A DNA stretch of 12,245 nucleotides, taken from contig DAOTTO010000333.1 in NCBI GenBank assembly GCA_034437895.1, positions 1 through 12,245 on the forward strand. The letters run 5' to 3'. Under the pieces are notes generated by a model. The model did no database searches, had not been told where the DNA came from, and saw only the letters and a list, made by a program, of their open reading frames with translations. The translations under genes were made by a program, and so were the position numbers. Source of the stretch: JANRLJ01 sp034437895 (lineage in GTDB: Bacteria > Chloroflexota > Anaerolineae > Aggregatilineales > Phototrophicaceae). This document shows positions 8,088-12,245 of this stretch, one piece after another (position 1 is the stretch's first letter; every line of letters starts with the position of its first letter).

Positions 8088-10640
8088 ATGCCACCCGCCG
8101 ATAATACACCTGATTTCGACTCGATGTCGCCTGAAGAAATCATGGCCTGGATGGAAACGCTGGCGAAACGCCAGGGTGCCGATGAAGGCTTTACGACGGC
8201 GGCAAATGTACAAATTGCAGATATTGATCCGGCGACGGCCAAAGATACCGGCCCCGGCTACATACCCTACGGCATGTCAGAGGAACAGTGGGAAAAGAAG
8301 CAGGCCGATGAGGCCGTCAAAAAAGCCGCTAAAGCTGCTGCCGCGCCCCCACCTGTACCTGCGGTACAAGCCGTACCTACACCACCTGCCCCCCAACCTA
8401 TAGCCGCGCCGCCGCCAGCCGCCGCCCCTGCTCCTGCTGCCAGCGCTGGCGATACACCTGATTTCGACTCGATGTCGCCCGAAGAACTCATGGCTTGGAT
8501 GGAAACCCTTGCCGAGCGACAAGGCGCCAGCGAAGGCTTCACCACCACCAAACGAGTCGATATTGCCGAAATCGACCCAGCGACGGCCAAAGATACCGGC
8601 CCCGGCTACATACCCTACGGCATGTCTGAGGAACAGTGGGAAAAGAAGCAAGCCGATGAGGCCGCCAAAAAAGCCGCCAAAGCTGCTGCCGCGCCGCCCC
8701 CTCCAGCCCCGGTGATGCCAATTGCACCGCCGCCTATCATGGCAGAAGTGCCGCTGCCGCCAGCCGAGCCTCAGTTTGAGCTGCCGAGCTTCGATTTCGA
8801 TTTGGAAGGCACAACGCAAATTACCCCCTCATCCGGTGGTGATGGGTTAGCATGGCTGGAAAGCCTCGCGTCCGGTTCCGGGTCAGACTTCCCACAAATG
8901 GATTTATCCGGCCTCGGCAGCGATATTGCCCCGCTTGATCTGGATGCGCTTTCGGGTTCGCTCGATCTCGGTAGTTTTGAATCGCTCACTACACCCGCCG
9001 CAGCGGAAGCCAATCCTATTGATTGGCTGCAAGGGCTGTCGCAAGAAGAAGAGAGTCCCTTTAGCTTTTCACCAACGCCGCCCGCCGCAACTACGCCACC
9101 CCCAGCGGAACGTTTCAGTAAACCGACTGCTGCCTCCGCTGATGATGATGAAGATCCGATGGAATTCTTAGAAAGTCTGGCAAAGCGGCAGGGCGCACGT
9201 CCAGAAGAATTTACAACCAGCGCCGGGCTTGATGTCCCCCTGCCCGAAGAAACCGCACCTGCCCCCGGTTATACCGCCTTTACCTTCGAACAAGAATCCT
9301 TCGGCGCATCCAACATCCTGCCCGATCTGGATGATTTAGAAGAGGTCGATGCCGAAGATGTAGAAGACCCGCAATCTTGGCTCGATCAACTGGCATCGGC
9401 GCAAAAACCCAGCTTCATCCATGATGAAACATTCGAACCCGCGACGACTTCCCTTGTGGAAGATGCGAAAAATGATCGCGTGATGCAGGCGCTTTCCAGC
9501 GCACAAAACGTCTCGCCCGAAGACATTAAAGGCTGGATGGACAACCTGCTCGATAAAGGCGCGAACCTCAGCGATGATATTGGCCTAATTGAAGACGACG
9601 AAGATGAAGCGGGCGAACCGGAACTTCAAGCCCAAATTCCCGACTGGCTGCTCGATCAAGTTGGGCCGCCACCGGAAGCCGTTACCGTGCCGCGCAAGCC
9701 AGAGCAACCCGCCCTAATCGACCAGATTGTCGAGCCGGAAGCAATTGATATTCCCGATTGGCTGCGTACCGAAGAAAATACGTTTGAGAATATCTTTGCT
9801 TTCACCGAAGAAGAATCTGCGCGGCCTGCCATCGCTGCCAGTTCAGAACTGCCCGATGTAGACGTTAACGATCCTTGGGTAGAAGCCTTTGAACTAGAAT
9901 ATGCGGCTCGTCAGGTCGAACCTGTCAGTGAATTAAGTGCGCCTGTCGCACCCGCGCTTGAACAAGCTTTCTTTGCACCGGAGCGTGATCTTCCCGCAGG
10001 TGAACCAGAAGCCCTCCCAGATTGGCTGGCTCTGTCGTCCACTGACCATGATGAATATGAAACACTCGAAGTCGAGTATGAAGAGGAAGACTCCGAATCC
10101 GAGGCGGTTAGCGACATCCCCGATTGGCTGCGTGAACAATACGTGCCGGATAACGCGACTGAAACATTCGACATCGTTGCCGAAGACCTTCCCGATTGGC
10201 TCAAAGAAGCCGGTGTCGAAAAAACCGATACCGTCCCCGATTGGCTCATTGACACCATTACGGTGGAAGTGGAACAGCCAGAATTCGCCGGCGAGGCAGA
10301 ACCAATGCCAGCGCCAGCACCAACGTTCCTGCCCATCCCGGTTGCGGCCTCTCCTGCGCCTGTTCCCATGCCAGTCCGTCAAATCGACGTGGCCGCCACC
10401 CTCGAAAGTGCGCGGGGCAAGGTCAACAGCGATGTAAGCGGCGCTTTGCAGGATTACGAAGCCATTGTTCGCGCCAATACTGCGCTGGATGCCGTGGTCG
10501 GCGATCTCACCAGCCTGATTAAGCAAGAAGGCTATAAAGCCAATGCGGGCATCTATCGTGTTTTAGGCGACGGCCTCATGCGGCAAGGACGCTTGCAAGA
10601 AGCACTGGACACTTATCGTAAAGCGCTCAACTTGCTATAA
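8088..10640 (+). CDS. Acidic WL-motif protein with duplicated N-terminal modules and C-terminal TPR
   Basis: 850 residues from the ATG at 8088, which has GAGAGGG with a 7-base gap; the GTG just before it (8085) is possible but too close. Residues 7-87 and 123-203 are two copies of a module with core SPEELMAWMETLA, RQGA, EGFTT, IDPATAKDTGPGYIPYGM and EEQWEKKQADEA, joined by Pro/Ala linkers. A reduced third copy (MEFLESLAKRQGARPEEFTT) starts near residue 355. Further W motifs are LAWLESL, IDWLQGL, QSWLDQL, KGWMDNLL and six PDWL sites (LLDQ, RTEE, ALSS, REQY, KEAG and IDTI follow them). The last 35 residues (IYRVLGDGLMRQGRLQEAL onward) form a TPR. The chain is acidic, soluble and largely disordered between motifs. 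Composition, motifs and TPR link it to the upstream gene, but with the order reversed. Inferred role: partner scaffold of the same assembly. The biochemical function is not recognised. Confidence 0.9.
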   Translation: MPPADNTPDFDSMSPEEIMAWMETLAKRQGADEGFTTAANVQIADIDPATAKDTGPGYIPYGMSEEQWEKKQADEAVKKAAKAAAAPPPVPAVQAVPTPPAPQPIAAPPPAAAPAPAASAGDTPDFDSMSPEELMAWMETLAERQGASEGFTTTKRVDIAEIDPATAKDTGPGYIPYGMSEEQWEKKQADEAAKKAAKAAAAPPPPAPVMPIAPPPIMAEVPLPPAEPQFELPSFDFDLEGTTQITPSSGGDGLAWLESLASGSGSDFPQMDLSGLGSDIAPLDLDALSGSLDLGSFESLTTPAAAEANPIDWLQGLSQEEESPFSFSPTPPAATTPPPAERFSKPTAASADDDEDPMEFLESLAKRQGARPEEFTTSAGLDVPLPEETAPAPGYTAFTFEQESFGASNILPDLDDLEEVDAEDVEDPQSWLDQLASAQKPSFIHDETFEPATTSLVEDAKNDRVMQALSSAQNVSPEDIKGWMDNLLDKGANLSDDIGLIEDDEDEAGEPELQAQIPDWLLDQVGPPPEAVTVPRKPEQPALIDQIVEPEAIDIPDWLRTEENTFENIFAFTEEESARPAIAASSELPDVDVNDPWVEAFELEYAARQVEPVSELSAPVAPALEQAFFAPERDLPAGEPEALPDWLALSSTDHDEYETLEVEYEEEDSESEAVSDIPDWLREQYVPDNATETFDIVAEDLPDWLKEAGVEKTDTVPDWLIDTITVEVEQPEFAGEAEPMPAPAPTFLPIPVAASPAPVPMPVRQIDVAATLESARGKVNSDVSGALQDYEAIVRANTALDAVVGDLTSLIKQEGYKANAGIYRVLGDGLMRQGRLQEALDTYRKALNLL
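8106..8695 (+). repeat. Duplicated 242-bp coding module
   Basis: Copies at 8106-8347 and 8454-8695 are offset by 348 bases (116 codons). Bases 8232-8278 and 8580-8626 are identical. By eye the first 126 bases of the copies differ at about 30 sites, many synonymous, while the last 116 differ at only about 4. The copies are separated by a Pro/Ala linker. This uneven divergence suggests local gene conversion. Confidence 0.9.
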
Positions 10641-10641
10641 T
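10633..10641 (+). promoter_or_regulatory. Extended -10 promoter for ndk, overlapping the upstream stop codon
   Basis: TGCTATAAT ends one base past the TAA of the acidic gene; the TATAAT is at 10636-10641. Seventeen bases upstream is TTATCG, a poor -35. If used, the transcript would start near 10648 and carry the hairpin at 10664-10687 in its leader. The bases also encode the last codons of the upstream protein, so coincidence is possible. Confidence 0.45.
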
Positions 10642-10663
10642 CAGCAGGTAATCTCAAATGAAA

Positions 10664-10687
10664 AAGCGGGTCTACAACGACCCGCTT
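10664..10687. terminator. Perfect 9-bp hairpin between the acidic gene and ndk
   Basis: AAGCGGGTC (10664-10672) and GACCCGCTT (10679-10687) pair fully around TACAAC. On the plus strand the stem is followed by ATCATGCC, with no T-run. On the minus strand it would be followed by TTTTTCATT. It may therefore be a weak plus-strand terminator of the acidic operon, a minus-strand terminator against antisense RNA, or a structure in the ndk leader. Confidence 0.5.
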
Positions 10688-10722
10688 ATCATGCCTAACA
10701 GTCAGCTAAAAGGAAGAAAAAC

Positions 10723-11178
10723 TTGGAACACACACTCATCATTGTTAAGCCCGACGGCGTACAACGCGGCCTCACCGGGGAAATCATCCGCCGTTTTGAA
10801 GCACGCGGCCTGCGAATCGTCGGCATGAAGTTTATGTTGGTTTCGCGGGAATTAGCCGAAAAGCATTATGAAATCCATAAGGAGCGCCCCTTCTTTGCGG
10901 GTTTGGTGGAGTATATTACGTCTTCACCAGTCGTTGTCATCGCCTTAGAAGGCACTAATGCCGTCCTCAACGCCCGCAACACCATCGGCGCGACCCGCCC
11001 CCATGAAGCCGGCGCAGGCACGATTCGCGGCGACCTCGCTTTGGAAGTCGGACGTAACCTTGTACACGGCTCAGACAGCGCTGAAAATGGTGCAATCGAA
11101 ATCGCCAATTTCTTCCAACCAGAGGAACTCATCACTTGGTCACGGGCAACCGACCAGTGGATTTTCGCGAAGCCATAA
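10723..11178 (+). CDS. ndk: Nucleoside diphosphate kinase
   Basis: A 151-residue cytoplasmic enzyme that moves the gamma phosphate of NTPs to NDPs through a phospho-histidine. The start is TTG: AGGA lies 8 bases upstream, and the protein then reads MEHTLIIVKPDGVQRGL, as expected for the family N-terminus. Visible hallmarks are K9 in KPDG, the IGATRP loop near residues 88-93, R102 in TIRGD, and the active-site stretch RNLVHGSDSAENG with catalytic H115. The length is normal (about 140-155). The family's usual NP in the GATNP loop is RP here, a minor variation. The gene follows the acidic gene pair by 82 bases but has its own extended -10 and an intervening hairpin, so it may be transcribed separately. 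Downstream it converges on rsfS. Confidence 0.97.
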   Translation: MEHTLIIVKPDGVQRGLTGEIIRRFEARGLRIVGMKFMLVSRELAEKHYEIHKERPFFAGLVEYITSSPVVVIALEGTNAVLNARNTIGATRPHEAGAGTIRGDLALEVGRNLVHGSDSAENGAIEIANFFQPEELITWSRATDQWIFAKP

Positions 11179-11199
11179 ATTTCGCCCAATTTGACGCAG

Positions 11200-11211
11200 T
11201 AACACGTGTTA
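11200..11211. promoter_or_regulatory. Perfect 12-bp palindrome downstream of ndk
   Basis: TAACACGTGTTA is fully self-complementary. It sits 22 bases past the ndk stop, in a 147-base convergent gap (11179-11325) with no gene. A binding site for a dimeric protein is possible, but no promoter is nearby, so the role is unknown. Confidence 0.3.
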
Positions 11212-11228
11212 AGCACAAATAACCAGTA

Positions 11229-11252
11229 GGGAACGACCTATGCGTCGTTCCC
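11229..11252. repeat. Perfect 9-bp inverted repeat between ndk and rsfS
   Basis: GGGAACGAC (11229-11237) and GTCGTTCCC (11244-11252) pair exactly around CTATGC. There is no T-run on either side, so it is not a textbook terminator, though it could act as one for the convergent genes ndk and rsfS. Its look (GTAGGG...GTCGTTCCC) recalls dispersed REP-like intergenic palindromes of some Chloroflexota and cyanobacteria; that link is from memory and unverified. Confidence 0.5.
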
Positions 11253-11325
11253 GGCACCAATCACACCTATCAATGTGCCTCTATCAACCAATGTACGACT
11301 TGCTAAAGCGCATTACAGCATCAAT

Positions 11326-11679
11326 TTATTGAATGCTCAAAAGCACGTTAGCTTCTGCGCTCCATAACCCCTCAAGGTTATAATATTGTCGCTTTTCCTC
11401 AAGGAAGATATGCACCACCACACTGCTGTAATCCAATAACGCCCAACCACCTTCACCAGCCCCTTCAGTCGAATAAGGCAGTTGACCCTTAAAGCGTTCT
11501 TTGACTTCCTCACGGACATAATCAACCAACGCCTTAAGCTGGCGCTCACTGTTACCAGTGCAAATCACAAAAAAATCTGCGATCACCACATCAGGGCGCA
11601 GATCAAGCAAGATAATGTCTGTCGCTTTATTATCTTCGACAATTTCTACAATAGCACGAGCTAAGTCTAACGAGTCCAG
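11326..11679 (-). CDS. rsfS: Ribosome silencing factor RsfS (Iojap family), CTG start
   Basis: A 117-residue protein that binds ribosomal protein L14 (uL14) on the large subunit and blocks subunit joining when growth slows. Family blocks are clear: SLDLARAIVEIVEDNKATDI, VIADFFVICTGNSERQLKAL, EGAGEGGWALLDYSSVVVHI and RQYYNLEGLW. The first in-frame ATG, GTG or TTG is the TTG at 11610, which would cut off the conserved first 23 residues. Reading upstream, no ATG, GTG or TTG occurs before an in-frame stop. A CTG at 11679 has a perfect GGAGG six bases upstream and gives LDSLDLARAI, the normal family N-terminus. I therefore place the start at CTG. A strong promoter lies just upstream (11722-11750). 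The gene is divergent from the HMA gene and convergent with ndk. Identity is secure; the CTG start is strongly supported but unproven. Confidence 0.95.
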   Translation of the reverse strand: MDSLDLARAIVEIVEDNKATDIILLDLRPDVVIADFFVICTGNSERQLKALVDYVREEVKERFKGQLPYSTEGAGEGGWALLDYSSVVVHIFLEEKRQYYNLEGLWSAEANVLLSIQ

Positions 11680-11685
11680 AAAACG

Positions 11686-11690
11686 CCTCC
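11686..11690 (-). promoter_or_regulatory. Shine-Dalgarno site that fixes the rsfS CTG start
   Basis: On the minus strand this reads GGAGG, six bases before CTG (11679-11677). No other start codon lies at a usable distance in frame. It is the main evidence for the non-standard initiation codon. Confidence 0.8.
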
Positions 11691-11721
11691 GCGAGTTATT
11701 TCTATTTGTCCTTCTCTTAAC

Positions 11722-11750
11722 ATTATAACACAGCTTTTTCGTCCTGTGAA
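11722..11750 (-). promoter_or_regulatory. Strong promoter for rsfS
   Basis: Read on the minus strand: TTCACA (11750-11745), 17 bases, TATAAT (11727-11722). TG one base before the -10 makes it also an extended -10 (TGTTATAAT). The -35 matches the sigma-70-type consensus in 5 of 6 positions and the -10 in 6 of 6. The predicted leader before the CTG is about 36 bases. Confidence 0.8.
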
Positions 11751-11865
11751 GGGGTTTTGGAGACCAGAAAAGGTCTTAAAAGATCACAAAATCGACTGAC
11801 TAACTGTTATGCTTCATTGTGATTGTGATTTCCATGATGATGGCAACATTAAATCAAACAAACAC

Positions 11866-11877
11866 CGCCATTTGGCG
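11866..11877. promoter_or_regulatory. Inverted repeat upstream of the HMA gene promoter
   Basis: CGCCATTTGGCG has perfect 5-bp arms around TT. It lies directly before the proposed -35 of the HMA gene, a usual place for a regulator site. The first nine bases, CGCCATTTG, occur again at 12237-12245. Confidence 0.35.
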
Positions 11878-11879
11878 TA

Positions 11880-11908
11880 TGCACAACAACCCAAGATCGC
11901 GCTAGAAT
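11880..11908 (+). promoter_or_regulatory. Probable promoter for the HMA gene
   Basis: TGCACA (11880-11885), 17 bases, TAGAAT (11903-11908): 4 of 6 and 5 of 6 matches to the consensus. The distance from the -10 to the ATG at 11946 is 37 bases. The stretch from 11751 to 11865 between this promoter and that of rsfS shows no gene. Confidence 0.5.
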
Positions 11909-11945
11909 AAAGGCGTTCGTCTATAGATCAATTTGGAGAAACCTC

Positions 11946-12155
11946 ATGGAACGCAAAACTTTTCAAGTCCCCGCCATTGGCTGCGATGGCTGCGTCAAGA
12001 CCATTCAAAATGAAGTCAGTGAAATCAGCGGCGTAAAACGTGTCGATGGCGACGTGGACAGCAAAATGGTCACTGTCGAATGGGATACCCCCGCCTCTTG
12101 GGAACAGATCGCCGAAAAACTGACCGAGATCGAATACGCCCCCGCGCTGGCCTAA
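11946..12155 (+). CDS. Heavy-metal-associated (HMA) domain protein, CopZ-like
   Basis: A 69-residue single-domain protein of the HMA family, which binds soft metals such as Cu(I) through two cysteines and hands them to partner proteins. The motif GCDGCVKTIQNEV places Cys13 and Cys16 at the start of helix 1; the usual Met before the first CxxC region is Ile-Gly here. The pattern GVKRVDGDVDSKMVTVEW and a closing EKLTEIEYAP match the beta-alpha-beta-beta-alpha-beta fold, and the length is typical of free metallochaperones. GGAG lies 7 bases before the ATG. It has its own promoter and a terminator at 12183, so it is monocistronic in view. No copper ATPase or CsoR-type regulator is in the window, so the metal and partner are unknown. 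Confidence 0.92.
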   Translation: MERKTFQVPAIGCDGCVKTIQNEVSEISGVKRVDGDVDSKMVTVEWDTPASWEQIAEKLTEIEYAPALA

Positions 12156-12182
12156 AACGATCTATCAACTAACACGTAAAAG

Positions 12183-12210
12183 AGCGAGGCATAGACACCC
12201 TCGCTTTTTT
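12183..12210 (+). terminator. Rho-independent terminator of the HMA gene
   Basis: AGCGAGG (12183-12189) pairs with CCTCGCT (12199-12205) around a 9-base loop and runs straight into a T-run through 12210; the A's before the stem extend the pairing. It lies 27 bases after the HMA stop codon. Confidence 0.92.
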
Positions 12211-12230
12211 ATTGACAAGTCCTCTCCAAA

Positions 12231-12245
12231 CAAATGCGCCATTTG
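12231..12245. promoter_or_regulatory. Inverted repeat at the window edge
   Basis: CAAATG (12231-12236) and CATTTG (12240-12245) flank CGC. The segment contains CGCCATTTG, identical to nine bases of the dyad at 11866. A perfect TTGACA (-35-like) lies upstream at 12212-12217, so this could be an operator in the promoter of the next gene, but the window ends before any -10 or gene can be judged. Confidence 0.3.

Noticed and set aside
8081..8104. Seven-codon ATG frame overlapping the start of the second acidic gene
   Set aside because: The ATG abuts the ribosome binding site with no spacer, so it could hardly be translated.
8277..8819. Minus-strand open frames rich in Gly/Arg and Ala/Gly opposite the duplicated module
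   Set aside because: They arise from the Pro/Ala-rich coding strand read in reverse and repeat with the module. The plus-strand protein is clearly the real gene.
9937..10437. Plus-strand 166-codon frame inside the second acidic gene
   Set aside because: It is an out-of-frame shadow; the main frame carries clear PDWL motifs and a TPR across the same bases.
12212..12240. TTGACA as a complete promoter
   Set aside because: Seventeen bases downstream is TGCGCC, not a -10. Only the -35-like half is supported within the window.

Overview
The window looks like a piece of a bacterial chromosome of mid GC content, most likely Chloroflexota (Anaerolineae-like). I infer this from the style of the proteins: a membrane-anchored WD40 protein with a TIR-type linker, and two long acidic TPR proteins full of Trp-Leu motifs with 'AWMETLAKRQGA'-type modules. 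I know such proteins best from that phylum, but no marker here fixes the taxonomy.

Layout. (1) 1-2556, plus strand: 3' part of a large gene, already open at the window edge. It encodes the tail of a probable TIR-linked region, one transmembrane helix and 14 WD40 repeats. (2) 2558-3691, minus strand: a secreted, cysteine-rich beta-propeller protein, converging on the WD40 gene with one base between the stop codons. (3) 3692-3862: divergent intergenic region with an extended -10 promoter facing right. (4) 3863-7969 and 8088-10640, plus strand: two consecutive giant acidic genes. The first has TPRs at the N-terminus, then about 1100 residues of low-complexity acidic sequence with some thirty Trp-centred motifs, including near-identical 180-bp tandem repeats. 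The second has duplicated modules at the N-terminus, the same Trp-Leu motifs in the middle and a TPR at the C-terminus. (5) 10723-11178, plus strand: nucleoside diphosphate kinase (ndk) with a TTG start. (6) 11326-11679, minus strand: ribosome silencing factor RsfS, apparently starting at CTG behind a perfect GGAGG. (7) 11946-12155, plus strand: a small heavy-metal-associated (HMA) domain protein with its own promoter and a classic terminator.

How the genes relate. Items 5 to 7 are ordinary housekeeping or small accessory genes with their own signals. The two acidic genes are the unusual part. They share a motif vocabulary, lie in tandem and have mirror-image TPR placement, so I propose that they act together as a multivalent scaffold; their function is unknown. 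The WD40 protein resembles large sensor or conflict-type proteins and seems unrelated to the pair. No tRNA, rRNA, CRISPR array, insertion sequence or phage gene was seen.
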